Assembly (NCBI RefSeq): GCF_036237315.1
Contig: NZ_CP108356.1
Coordinates: forward strand, 1,426,001-1,490,000
DNA from: Streptomyces sp. NBC_01351
Lineage (GTDB): Bacteria; Actinomycetota; Actinomycetes; Streptomycetales; Streptomycetaceae
Length of the DNA: 64,000 nt
Direction of reading: 5' to 3'
In this document: one piece after another, positions 41,281 to 49,788 of the stretch
Numbering within the stretch: position 1 is the stretch's first letter
How the letters are laid out: the number at the start of each line of letters is the position of its first letter
Notes under the pieces: generated by a model
The model's input: only the letters and a program-made list of their open reading frames with translations
Databases searched by the model: none
What the model was told of the DNA's origin: nothing
Translations under genes and position numbers: made by a program

Positions 41281-43107
41281 TCAGGCCAGTCGGAAGACCG
41301 GTCCTCGTGGTGTGAACGGCAGGGAGGCCCCCTGTGGGATCAGGAAGGCGTGTTCGCGCCGGATCCGCAGGGTGTCGCACCAGCCGTCCGTGATCACGAG
41401 GACCGGGGCTCCGGGCGGGAAGTCCTTCGCCCGGTGCAGCAGGTCGATGCCCGGTTGCAGTTCGGTGCCGCCGCGGCCCCGGACCCGCACCCGGCCCGCG
41501 ATCTCCGTGGGAGGCAGATAGCCCGCGTCGTACGGCGCCGCGTCGCAGAAGACGACGCGGGCGGCCGGTACGTCGCGGGCTTCCGCGTACGAGGCGATGG
41601 CGCCCAGCGCCTTGCCGAGCAAGGCGGTGTCCATCGAGCCCGAGGTGTCGAGGACCACGCCGAAGGTGCAGCGGGCCACCTCCTCGGGCGGGAAGTACCG
41701 GCCGGCGCGCGGGATGTCCGGGGTCGAGGCCTGTCGGCGGGCCGGGCGCGCGTACGACCGTACGGGCTCGGGCCGTGGCACGTACTCGTCGAACCAGCGG
41801 GCGAGCTGGGCGTCCCACGGCAGCGGGGGGTGCGCCAGCGCCCGGATCTCCTGGATCAGCCCGGCGGGCAGCAGGCCGCGCTCCCTGAGCACGTGCAGGT
41901 CGAAGCCCTGGACCAGGCCTCGCCGGTAGAACTCGTCGAGGTCCGCGTACGGGCACTGCGCGCCGTGCGGGAGCGGATCGCCGAGGATGTCCCCGGCGCC
42001 CCTGCCGCGCAGGGTGGCCTGGCGACGCCGGCGGCGCAGGTCCTGGGCGATCCGGTCGTAGACCTCCTCGACCGAGAGACCCTGGAGCTCGGGGTCGTAC
42101 AGCAGACCCTCGGGCATGCTGCCGACCCGCATCTCCACCAGCCAGCCGTTGACCACGTAGTCCGCGGCGACGTTGTGCAGGTACGGATCGCGGGCGCCGC
42201 ACCGCTCGCCGTGGCGCAGGGCGGCGTGCAGCATCTCGTGCGCCAGGATGAACCGCCACTCCTCGTCGTCGAAGGTGCGCAGCGGGTTGATGTAGATCTC
42301 CCCGGCGGTGGCGCTGACGGCGGCGATCGAGATCTCCTGGGCGCGGGCCAGCTCGGCGTCGGCGACCACCGTCAGCCCGGCCGCCAGGCCGCCCAGCAGC
42401 GGGTACGAGGACACGAACCAGTTCAGCGCTCGGTCCCACGGGCGTTGCACGACGCGCACCCCGGTGATCCGGTCGCGGCGGCCGCCCGCCACGTCCATGG
42501 CGGCGGAGACGCTGCGGGTCAGGGCGTGCGCGAAGGCGGTCTGCCAGTCGGGGGCCCGCTGGACGGCGGGCGACCTGTTCCACCTCAGCAACAGCTGGTC
42601 CGGCTCGTGGCCCGCCGTACCGCAGTCGTCGAAGGCGGACGGGATGCCGTCGCGGCGCCAGCGGGCGGCCAGCTGCTCCTCGTCCCCGCCGGGGTACTCG
42701 GCGGGGAGGTGGTCGGGGGCCCGGCCGACCGGGAAGGTCAGCAGGAAGCGGTTCACCACGACGCAGCGCGCGGCCAGGTCGTGGGGCTCCGGCTGGGCGC
42801 GTTCCTCGTCCTCGGCGGACGGGACGTGGCCGAAGCCCAGGTGCAGGAGGCTGTGGGCCAGCGCCCAGGCCCACTCGGCGGGCTCGGCCCGGCGGGTGGG
42901 GTGGGCGTGGACACAGCCGTTGGAGTCGACGGCGGTCAGGCCCGTGGCCGGGCACAGCCGGCAGTTCTTGCGGCGGCAGAATTCGACCGGGAGGGCGGCG
43001 AAGGCCGGGTTCCGCGCCACCATGAGGCGTCCCGCCGTGTACGCCTCGGTGGCCGGGTCCGGCCGGTTGTCCTTGCCGTGGGAGCCCCGGGAGCGGCCAC
43101 CGCTCAT
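41281..43107 (-). CDS. Metallopeptidase-like protein with vWA domain, partner of a MoxR ATPase
   Basis: 608 residues from ATG at 43107. A zinc-site HEMLHAALRHGE is near residues 289-300. The C-terminal third is a vWA domain with MIDAS motif DTSGSM near 486-491 and the later ITDG. This is the DUF2201 metallopeptidase-vWA architecture. An early CRRKNCRLCPATG Cys cluster may bind a metal. Its ATG overlaps the stop of the MoxR gene, so they are made together. MoxR-vWA pairs act as chaperones that insert metal cofactors or remodel complexes; the target is unknown. It ends 4 bases from hrdB, convergent. Confidence 0.88.
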   Translation of the reverse strand: MSGGRSRGSHGKDNRPDPATEAYTAGRLMVARNPAFAALPVEFCRRKNCRLCPATGLTAVDSNGCVHAHPTRRAEPAEWAWALAHSLLHLGFGHVPSAEDEERAQPEPHDLAARCVVVNRFLLTFPVGRAPDHLPAEYPGGDEEQLAARWRRDGIPSAFDDCGTAGHEPDQLLLRWNRSPAVQRAPDWQTAFAHALTRSVSAAMDVAGGRRDRITGVRVVQRPWDRALNWFVSSYPLLGGLAAGLTVVADAELARAQEISIAAVSATAGEIYINPLRTFDDEEWRFILAHEMLHAALRHGERCGARDPYLHNVAADYVVNGWLVEMRVGSMPEGLLYDPELQGLSVEEVYDRIAQDLRRRRRQATLRGRGAGDILGDPLPHGAQCPYADLDEFYRRGLVQGFDLHVLRERGLLPAGLIQEIRALAHPPLPWDAQLARWFDEYVPRPEPVRSYARPARRQASTPDIPRAGRYFPPEEVARCTFGVVLDTSGSMDTALLGKALGAIASYAEARDVPAARVVFCDAAPYDAGYLPPTEIAGRVRVRGRGGTELQPGIDLLHRAKDFPPGAPVLVITDGWCDTLRIRREHAFLIPQGASLPFTPRGPVFRLA

Positions 43108-44165
43108 CGACGCGCCTCGACCAGGCGGGGCATGTCCCGGGCCGCCTCGACGAGGAACCAGCCGGGCAGCACGGGCAGGCCGTCGGCGTCGTCGGCGATG
43201 ACGGTCTGGGCGACCTCGACGGAGATCTCCGCGAGCTGCACGAGCAGCGACTTGAAGCGGTACGCGGACTGCCGCATGGCGGGCGAGACGTGTTCCTTCT
43301 GCGCCGGGAGCTCCTTGAGCAGCCGTCCCCGGAAGGCCTCGGCCAGGTAGTACAGCAGGTCCCGGTCCGCCAGGCCGCGCGGCCAGCCAGCGTCGCCCTT
43401 CATGATCGCCTCGATGCCGAAGGTGTGGCGGACGATCTTCGCGTAGCCGCAGAAGGAGACGGCGTGCGCCGGGGTGAGGGTGCCGTGGGCGATCACCTTC
43501 AGGGTCAGCTCGTCGAGGCCGGCGCCGAAGGAGTGCAGGGCGTCGGAGAGCATGTGCCAGGAGCGCGGGGTGGAGAACGGCTCCTCGGTCTTGGGCGGCT
43601 GGGACCAGAGGTGGTCCGGGCGGTCGGTGAGGTAGTCGGTGATCCAGGGGTGGATGCCGTTCTCCCCGGCCCAGACCAGCCAGTCCTGCGCGGAGGCCGT
43701 CAGGTGCACGTGGGTGAGGCGGTTGACGAGGGCCGAGGCGATGGGCCGGGCCAGCGCGTTGTCGGTCGCCCGGTTTCCGGCGCCGATGACCACGGAGCCT
43801 TCGGGAAGCTCGTAGGAGCCGATGCGGCGGTCCAGGATCAGCGAGTAGAAGGCCTTCTGCACATCGGGGCTCGCGGCGTTGAGCTCGTCGAGGAACAGGC
43901 AGTACGGCTCGTCGCGCGCGATGGCCTCGGGCGGGCAGAAGACGGACCGGCCGTCACGGATCTGCGGTACGCCGATGAGGTCCTCGGGGGCGAGCTGCGT
44001 ACCGAGGAGGCTCACGCATTCCAGGCCGATGGAGTCGGCGAACTTCCGTACGAGCGAGGACTTGCCGATTCCGGGCGCGCCCCAGAGGAAGACGGGCCGC
44101 ACGGTGGCGAGGCCGAGGAGCAGTTCGGGGATCTGGGCGGGGGTGACGGCAACGGCGGCCTGCAC
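43104..44165 (-). CDS. MoxR-type AAA+ ATPase
   Basis: 353 residues from GTG at 44165 with AGGAA upstream. Walker A GAPGIGKSS is at 29-37, Walker B CLFLDELNAA near 89-98, sensor 1 VVIGAGNRAT near 126, and the arginine-finger region RLTHVHL follows. It matches the MoxR/RavA AAA+ branch. It should form a ring that works on the metallopeptidase-vWA protein encoded by the overlapping next gene. Confidence 0.93.
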   Translation of the reverse strand: MQAAVAVTPAQIPELLLGLATVRPVFLWGAPGIGKSSLVRKFADSIGLECVSLLGTQLAPEDLIGVPQIRDGRSVFCPPEAIARDEPYCLFLDELNAASPDVQKAFYSLILDRRIGSYELPEGSVVIGAGNRATDNALARPIASALVNRLTHVHLTASAQDWLVWAGENGIHPWITDYLTDRPDHLWSQPPKTEEPFSTPRSWHMLSDALHSFGAGLDELTLKVIAHGTLTPAHAVSFCGYAKIVRHTFGIEAIMKGDAGWPRGLADRDLLYYLAEAFRGRLLKELPAQKEHVSPAMRQSAYRFKSLLVQLAEISVEVAQTVIADDADGLPVLPGWFLVEAARDMPRLVEARR

Positions 44166-44272
44166 GAAGCTGATTCCTCAGGGTGGGGTACGTGGTGGGG
44201 CCCAGTGTGGGTGCGGCACGTGCCCCGGGGCATCCGGTTTTCGGATCCGCCGGATCCTTCGGATCCTTCGGT

Positions 44273-44722
44273 TCAGGCTGCGGTGTGCTCCAGCAAGTTC
44301 TTCAGCTTCTCCTCGCTCCGGGGCATCTCCTTGCGGAGCATGGGCTTCACCGCGAGGGGGACGAGGGCCCTGCCCATGCCGTGGCCCTCGAAGTCGACGG
44401 ACAGGGTGACGCGGGAGCGGGTCCCGCCGTCGAGGGGTTCGATGGTTCCCTGGACCTCCGGGCGCACCGGCCCGTCGAGGCCGTGGATGTGCCAGCTCCT
44501 CGGCGGGTCGAGTTCCGTGAACTCCATGGTCGTGGGGATCCTCCGCTTGCCGAACTGGCGGGTGACGACGACCTTCGAACCGACGTGGACGGGGAGGTCG
44601 CCCATGGGCACGGCGGATACGGCACTGTCCTGCCACTCCGGCAGGTGCGTGGGGTTGGTGACGTAGGCGAAGACGTCTTCCGGCGTGCGGGAGATCTCGA
44701 TGGTGTTGCTGATCGCGGACAT
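44273..44722 (-). CDS. SRPBCC-family protein (polyketide cyclase / CoxG-like)
   Basis: 149 residues from ATG at 44722. The helix-grip fold is indicated by TIEISRTPEDVFAYVTNPTH, LPEWQDSAV, VTRQFGKRRI, and the long C-terminal helix RKEMPRSEEKLKNLLE. The family binds hydrophobic ligands in a deep cavity. CoxG-like members accompany MoxR-vWA genes in CO dehydrogenase clusters, and a MoxR-vWA pair starts 107 bases downstream on the same strand. A link is possible but unproven. Tandem GGATCC-containing repeats lie just past its stop (44244-44271). Confidence 0.88.
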   Translation of the reverse strand: MSAISNTIEISRTPEDVFAYVTNPTHLPEWQDSAVSAVPMGDLPVHVGSKVVVTRQFGKRRIPTTMEFTELDPPRSWHIHGLDGPVRPEVQGTIEPLDGGTRSRVTLSVDFEGHGMGRALVPLAVKPMLRKEMPRSEEKLKNLLEHTAA

Positions 44723-45011
44723 GGCGATCCCTTCAGGCCCCCCTGGCGGCGCTCTCCTTCCACGCTACCGCGCAGGTCAGACGACCGCTCGGTGCGCTGC
44801 GGCGGGGGCGGTGTGGGGTGCCGGCCCGGCCGTGGCCGGGCGCGCGCCGGGGCGTCTCCTCGGGCGTCGAACGTGTCGGGGGGTCGGTGGGCCGAGGGGG
44901 CCCAGTTCGACGCCCTGCGGGGACGCCCCACCGCACACCCGGCCCCGTCCGGGCCTGCGGGGTCATCCCGGCGCATGCCCCGCCCCTGTCCGGTCCGGTG
45001 GGGACGCCCGG

Positions 45012-47066
45012 TCATGAGGTCGGTTCCGGAGCCGCGTAGGGGATCAGGGGGATCTGGGGGCCGTCGTGTTCCGCTTCGCGGAGCCAGTGGCGCAGGACGC
45101 TGTGGACCGCTTCCGCGCCCACCAGGTCCGTCGGCGGCTGCGTCAGGTCCGTCGGCCACATCAGGAAGGGGTGCCCCTGCTCGCCGCCCAGGCCGCCGTG
45201 CGAGCCGATCTGCTCCTCGAAGGCGTGGACCGCGCCCGTGGCCGGGTCGTACGCCGAGTTGACCATGATGTCGGCCACGTGCGGGAAGGCGTCGGTCCGC
45301 CGGACGGCCTCGGCCGCGCCCGGGCCGAGGGGGGCCAGCAGGGCCTCCGCCTCGCCGGGGACGTCCAGCCGGGCCACCGCCCCGTCGGGGCCGAGCACCT
45401 CTCCGTCGACCAGGAGGAAGCCCACCCCGGGGTGGTTCGCGAGGGTGGCCAGCAGGGCGGGGTGGGCCCGCTCGATGCGCTGCCGCGAGGCGCGGCCCGG
45501 GACGTCGGGGAAGGAGATCAGCCCGAGGTTGCCGGAGGCGAGCACCACCGGGTCGGTGCCCGGCTTCGGGTGGGCCTCCTCGCCCGCCTCCACCGGCCGG
45601 TGCAGCGCGGTCAGTACGGCGGCGCGGGCCTCGGCCCCGCTGCGGGTGCGGCCGGCCCGGCGGGAGACCGGCAGCCCGCAGCCGGCCCGGACCAGGTCCT
45701 TCAGGGTCAGCCCGTAGCGGCCCAGGAAGGTCTCCCCCGGGCTCTGTCCGTGGTCGGAGAGGAGCACGATCCGGTACTCCCGCGGCGCGTGCTCGGCGAC
45801 CCGGGCGATCAGCGCGATGCTCCGGTCCAGGCGCTCCAGGACCCGGTCGGTGTCGTGGCCGTGCGGGCCGGAGTGGTGGGCGACCTCGTCGTAGGCGACC
45901 AGGTCGGCGTAGACCGCGGCGCGGCCGGCCAGCACGTCGCCGATCACCGCGGCCACGACCACGTCCCGTTCGACCACGGTCGCGAAGGCCCGGATCAGCG
46001 GGTACAGCCCGCCGCGCGACACCCTCGGGGTCTCCCCGCGCATCCCGGACCGTACCGACTGGCCGATCTCCCGGCCCACCTCGGCGACGAAGGACACCGC
46101 GGTGCGCACGGCGTTGGCCGGGTCGGAGAAGTACGCGAAGTAGCCCGCGCGGGAGCGGTTCGCCCGGCCGCGCCGGGCCGCCACTGACAGGACGAGCGCC
46201 AGCTGGTCGGCGCCGCCGCTGAACAGGTTGCCCCGGCTCGCCCCGTCCCGGGTGAGGAGTCCGCCGTCGCCGGTGCGCGCCGTCGCGCGCCGCTGGAGCT
46301 CGGCGGCGCTGGCGGGCCGATTGCACACCACCACCTCGCCGGTGTCCTTCTCGTACCAGCGGAAGGCGGGCACGTCGTAGGTGGAGCCGTGCAGGATGCC
46401 GAGCTGGCTGGCGCCGGTCTGGCTCGACCAGTCCGTACGCCAGGACGCGAGGCGGTGGCTGCTCTCCAGCCACCCGGCGACCGTGGGCATCAGCCCGCCG
46501 GCCGCGGCACCGCGCAGTGCCTCGTACCCGACGCCGTCGAGCTGGAGGAAGACCAGTCCGGGCGCGGACTCACCCGCTCCCTCCGCGCCCTCCCGGCGCT
46601 GCCTGCGGCGCCGCCGGTCGGCGAGCCGGTAGAGCCGCCTGCGGTACGCCTCGTCGTCGCGCACGGCGAGCGCCGTGGAGGTGGCCGAGGCGACGGCGGA
46701 CATCACGGCGGCCACGACGACGGCGGTCTCGGGCGCCACTTGGCCCCGCCCGGCGGGAATCAGGCTCAGCGCTATGAGGAGCAGCGAGCCGTTGAGGAAG
46801 AAGACGAGCAGCCCGAGCACGAGGGCGGGCACCAGTAGCAGGGCCCGTACGAGCACGGGCCAGACCAGGGCGCTCAGCAGGCCGAAGGCCCCCGCTCCCC
46901 AGGCGGCGGTCAGGCCGATCTGCGTGATGCTGTCGCCGTCGCCGGACTGGAGGCGGAAGTCCGGCAGGATCCCGGCCAGGGCGAGCATGGTCAGGGTGGA
47001 CACCGCCCATACGAGGACCATCCGCACCAGGGCGCTGCCCGCGATCCGCCATCGTCCTCGCACCAC
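45012..47066 (-). CDS. Membrane protein with holin-like N-terminus and alkaline phosphatase-type domain
   Basis: 684 residues from GTG at 47066, chosen for GGGAGG with 6-base spacing; the open frame reaches 47111. Four hydrophobic helices (residues 10-140) are like a phage-holin-type four-TM membrane domain. From about 170 the chain has the alkaline phosphatase / phosphodiesterase fold: LVFLQLDGVGYEALR (first metal Asp), the TDWSSQTGASQLGILHG nucleophile region with Thr/Ser, YADLVAYDEVAHHSGPHGHD and LLSDHGQSPGETF (metal ligands). The enzyme part likely cleaves phosphoesters or phosphodiesters. Topology is not clear; there is no classic export signal before the first helix. Confidence 0.88.
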   Translation of the reverse strand: MVRGRWRIAGSALVRMVLVWAVSTLTMLALAGILPDFRLQSGDGDSITQIGLTAAWGAGAFGLLSALVWPVLVRALLLVPALVLGLLVFFLNGSLLLIALSLIPAGRGQVAPETAVVVAAVMSAVASATSTALAVRDDEAYRRRLYRLADRRRRRQRREGAEGAGESAPGLVFLQLDGVGYEALRGAAAGGLMPTVAGWLESSHRLASWRTDWSSQTGASQLGILHGSTYDVPAFRWYEKDTGEVVVCNRPASAAELQRRATARTGDGGLLTRDGASRGNLFSGGADQLALVLSVAARRGRANRSRAGYFAYFSDPANAVRTAVSFVAEVGREIGQSVRSGMRGETPRVSRGGLYPLIRAFATVVERDVVVAAVIGDVLAGRAAVYADLVAYDEVAHHSGPHGHDTDRVLERLDRSIALIARVAEHAPREYRIVLLSDHGQSPGETFLGRYGLTLKDLVRAGCGLPVSRRAGRTRSGAEARAAVLTALHRPVEAGEEAHPKPGTDPVVLASGNLGLISFPDVPGRASRQRIERAHPALLATLANHPGVGFLLVDGEVLGPDGAVARLDVPGEAEALLAPLGPGAAEAVRRTDAFPHVADIMVNSAYDPATGAVHAFEEQIGSHGGLGGEQGHPFLMWPTDLTQPPTDLVGAEAVHSVLRHWLREAEHDGPQIPLIPYAAPEPTS

Positions 47067-47150
47067 GCGCAACCTCCCGCGAGCCCCGTCCCGCCTTCCA
47101 GGCTCGCACAACCGGGCTCACCCGGCCGGGCGACACGGGGCCGCGGCGCG

Positions 47151-47368
47151 AGGGCGTGTCTTTCGGGTCAGGCCGGATCAGCCCGCGGTGTCCGGTGCCG
47201 TGCATCGCAAGGCGGAGGATGGGGGTCCCCCCGGCCGAAGGCTGGGGGAGAGTCGACGCGGTGGGGGCACCTCCCAGCGGTAGCTGGGGGACGTCGGCGA
47301 CTGACGACAACGCGGCGAGGCGCGGTGCCGGGCGTCGCGGGCCCGGCCTGACCCGAAAGACACGCCCT
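47151..47368. mobile_element. MITE, 218 bp with 26-bp perfect terminal inverted repeats
   Basis: The ends (47151-47176 and 47343-47368) are exact inverted copies of 26 bases beginning AGGGCGTGTC. There is no open frame and the interior holds small hairpins (GGGGGTCCCCCC; CCAGCGGTAGCTGG). No target duplication is obvious next to it (GGCGCG left, ATGGGC right). Its right end is 8 bases from the resolvase-like gene's stop. It fills most of the gap 47067-47376. A degraded relative is at 12846. Confidence 0.85.
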
Positions 47369-47376
47369 ATGGGCGC

Positions 47377-47781
47377 TCAGGTGCCGTCGTAGCCCGCGGT
47401 CGGCATGGACAGCCGGCGGTGCACCTCGGCCTTCATCGCGGAGGTGTACTGCGGCTCGTCGTGCCCGGCGGTCTCCAGGCGTACGCCGCGGCGCGCGCAC
47501 TCCGCGGTGAACTCCTCGACGGAGCGCAGTGCGCGGGCCAGTACCCGGTCGTTGGCGGCGACGAACAGGTCGACCTGCCCGGCGTCGACGTCGGACCAGA
47601 GACCGCAGTGGTCGGCACGCAGCCCGTAGAGGAGCAGTTGTTTCGTCACGACGTAGCCCTGGTCCGCGGCCCAGCGGGCGCACACGGCCTGCTGGCTGCG
47701 GGTGTCCACGGCGAAGGGGTCGGCGTCCAGGTCTTCGAGCGGGGCCAGGCTGGCGATAGCGGCCACGCGCAGCTCATCCAT
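47377..47781 (-). CDS. Degenerate serine-recombinase-like protein
   Basis: 134 residues from ATG at 47781. The order of blocks resembles the catalytic domain of serine resolvases: VDTRSQQAVCARWAADQGYVV, LWSDVDAG, VDLFVAANDRVLARALRSVEEF, ARRGVRLETAG. The N-terminal strand that should hold Arg plus the nucleophile Ser reads IASLAPL, lacking the Arg, and no DNA-binding tail follows. It is therefore unlikely to recombine DNA. It may be domesticated, or the likeness may be only in the fold. Confidence 0.55.
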   Translation of the reverse strand: MDELRVAAIASLAPLEDLDADPFAVDTRSQQAVCARWAADQGYVVTKQLLLYGLRADHCGLWSDVDAGQVDLFVAANDRVLARALRSVEEFTAECARRGVRLETAGHDEPQYTSAMKAEVHRRLSMPTAGYDGT

Positions 47782-47898
47782 GCCGCCCGACCCTACTCCG
47801 ATCCGCCGCCGGGGAGGAGGGGGCGGGGGGCTTCCGGTTCCGGGCGGATCTTCGGGGCAGGCTTTACGCTCGGGAAACGGGCGAGGGAGGGAGGCCGG

Positions 47899-48675
47899 GT
47901 GGCGGTGGAGATCACCTGGTGGGGGCATGCCACGTGCACGGTCGAGGACTCCGGGGTACGGCTGCTGACGGATCCGCTGTTCGCGCGGCGGCTCGCCCAC
48001 CTGCGGCGGCGGCGCGGGGCGGTGCCCCCGCCCGAGGCTGCGGTGGCCGACGTGGTGCTGCTCTCGCACCTGCACTCCGACCACCTGCACCTGCCGTCGC
48101 TGGCGCGGCTCGCGCCCGGGACCCGGCTGCTGGTGCCCCGCGGTTCGCGCCGGGCGGTGCCGGGGCTGGCCCGGGTGGCGGGGCTGCGCGGGCTGCGGGT
48201 GACGGAGGTGGTCCCGGGCGAGGAGGTCGACGTACGGGACGGTGTGCGGGTGCGGGCGGTCAGCGCGCGGCACGACGGGCGGCGGCTGCCGTTCGGGCCG
48301 CACCTCGCACCGGCGCTCGGGTACGTGGTCCAGGGCGCGGCCCGGACCTACTTCGCCGGGGACACCGGGCTGTTCGACACGATGGCCGAGGAGGTCGGGC
48401 CGGTGGACGTGGCCCTGTTGCCGGTGGGCGGCTGGGGCCCGTACCTCGGTCCGGGGCACCTGGACGCGGGGCGGGCGGCGCGGGCGCTGGCGGAGCTGGC
48501 TCCCGCGGCGGCGGTGCCGGTGCACTACGGCACGTACTGGCCCATCGGGATGGATGCGGTGCGGCCGCACGAATTCCATGCTCCGGGCGAGGAGTTCGCG
48601 CGCCGTGCGGGGCGGCTCGCGCCGAAGGTGGCGGTGCGGGTGCCCGACCACGGGGAACGGGTTCGGCTGCCGTGA
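47899..48675 (+). CDS. Metallo-beta-lactamase-fold hydrolase
   Basis: 258 residues from GTG at 47899 with GAGGGAGG upstream. The zinc motif HLHSDH is at residues 57-62, followed by YFAGDTGLFD with the bridging Asp and late VPVHYGTYWPIG with another His. This is the UlaG/RomA-like (lactonase-type) branch. The substrate is unknown; lactone or phosphodiester cleavage are options. Its stop overlaps the start of the DedA gene by 4 bases. Confidence 0.9.
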   Translation: MAVEITWWGHATCTVEDSGVRLLTDPLFARRLAHLRRRRGAVPPPEAAVADVVLLSHLHSDHLHLPSLARLAPGTRLLVPRGSRRAVPGLARVAGLRGLRVTEVVPGEEVDVRDGVRVRAVSARHDGRRLPFGPHLAPALGYVVQGAARTYFAGDTGLFDTMAEEVGPVDVALLPVGGWGPYLGPGHLDAGRAARALAELAPAAAVPVHYGTYWPIGMDAVRPHEFHAPGEEFARRAGRLAPKVAVRVPDHGERVRLP

Positions 48676-49295
48676 CCTGGCGCGAGATCGCCGCGGCGGC
48701 CGGGCAGGTCCCGCCGGAGACCACCCAGCAGGCGGTGGGGTACCCGGCGTTGTTCGTGCTGGTCGCGCTGGGTGCGCTGGTTCCGGTGATCCCGACCGGG
48801 GCGCTGGTGAGTACGGCGGCGGTGGTGGCGTTCCATCACCGGGCGCCGCTACTGGGACTGTTGCTGGTGTTCGCGGTGGCGGCGCTGGCGGCCTTCGCCG
48901 GGGACGTCGCCCTGTACTGGCTGGGGCAGCGCGGGGTGCGTTCGCGGGGCGGCTCGCGCTGGTTGGAGCGGCTGCGGGTGCGGGCCACGCCGGAGCGGCT
49001 GGAGCAGGCGCGGACGAAGCTGCGCGAGCACGGGGCGCAGGTCCTGGTGGTCTCCCGGCTGGTCCCCGCGGGGCGCATCCCGGTGATGCTGGCCTGCCTG
49101 CTGTCGGAGCTCCCGCTGCGCCTCTTCGCCCGCGGCGACGGCCCGGCCTGCCTCGCCTGGGCGGCCACGTACGGGCTGATCGGCATCCTGGGCGGCTCCC
49201 TGTTCGCCGAGCCGTGGAAGGGCGTGGCCCTGGCGGTGGGCCTGACCCTCGTGATCAGCGTGGGCCCGGCGCTCTGGCGGCGGGTGCGCGGCTGA
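48672..49295 (+). CDS. DedA-family (VTT domain) membrane protein
   Basis: 207 residues from GTG at 48672. Hydrophobic segments and the conserved pattern FAGDVALYWLGQRGVR, then VSRLVPAGRIPVMLACLLS, mark the DedA/VTT family. DedA proteins help flip undecaprenyl-phosphate or phospholipids and maintain membrane potential. The family's basic Arg in SRLVPAGR is kept. It is co-transcribed with the MBL hydrolase. Confidence 0.88.
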   Translation: MTWREIAAAAGQVPPETTQQAVGYPALFVLVALGALVPVIPTGALVSTAAVVAFHHRAPLLGLLLVFAVAALAAFAGDVALYWLGQRGVRSRGGSRWLERLRVRATPERLEQARTKLREHGAQVLVVSRLVPAGRIPVMLACLLSELPLRLFARGDGPACLAWAATYGLIGILGGSLFAEPWKGVALAVGLTLVISVGPALWRRVRG

Positions 49296-49361
49296 CCGCT
49301 ACCGGTCGCCTCTTCTTCGTGAACTGCCCACACGGTGACCGATCTTCTGCACAATGAAGCC

Positions 49362-49784
49362 ATGGCAACCTTCACCGAGTTACAGCTCGGGGACGGCACT
49401 CCCGTCCGCTTCGAGGTCACCTCGCCCGCCGGCCCCGCGGAGCCGCCGCCGGCCCCGGAGGCCGCCGGGGACCTGCCCGACGGCATGGGGCACAGCGTGC
49501 CCGTCGCACGGGGCGGCGGCGGTCAGGCCGTCGCCACCTTCGCCGTCGAGACGCTCCGTACCGCCCTGCAGCCGATGGGGATCCTCCTCCAGGAGGTCCA
49601 CGACGCGGTCACGGCCTCCCCGAGCCCGCCGCACGAGGTGAACGTGACCTTCGGGGTGCAGGTGGGTCACGACCTCAAGCTGGGCATCGTCGGCGGCAAC
49701 GGCCAGGCCCATCTGACCGTCTCCGCGACCTGGCAACCCACGCAGCAGACTCAGCCGGTGCAGCCGACGCCCCGCACGAGCTGA
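49362..49784 (+). CDS. Trypsin-co-occurring (Trypco1 / CU044_2847-like) protein
   Basis: 140 residues from ATG at 49362. CACAAT lies 6 bases upstream (49350-49355), fitting a leaderless start; GTG 49335 is the alternative. The N-terminal strand pattern ELQLGDGTPVRFEV, the central FAVETLRTALQPMGILLQEV and the final VNVTFGVQVGHDLKLGIVGG match the small Trypco1 domain that is found next to or fused to trypsin-like proteases in conflict systems. It ends 4 bases before the trypsin-VMAP gene. The role is not known; perhaps a regulator or target adaptor of the protease. Confidence 0.75.
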   Translation: MATFTELQLGDGTPVRFEVTSPAGPAEPPPAPEAAGDLPDGMGHSVPVARGGGGQAVATFAVETLRTALQPMGILLQEVHDAVTASPSPPHEVNVTFGVQVGHDLKLGIVGGNGQAHLTVSATWQPTQQTQPVQPTPRTS

Positions 49785-49788
49785 CCCG

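Noticed and set aside
44733..44966. Short ORF in the gap upstream of the SRPBCC gene
   Set aside because: No ribosome site and Arg/Pro-rich composition typical of non-coding GC-rich DNA.
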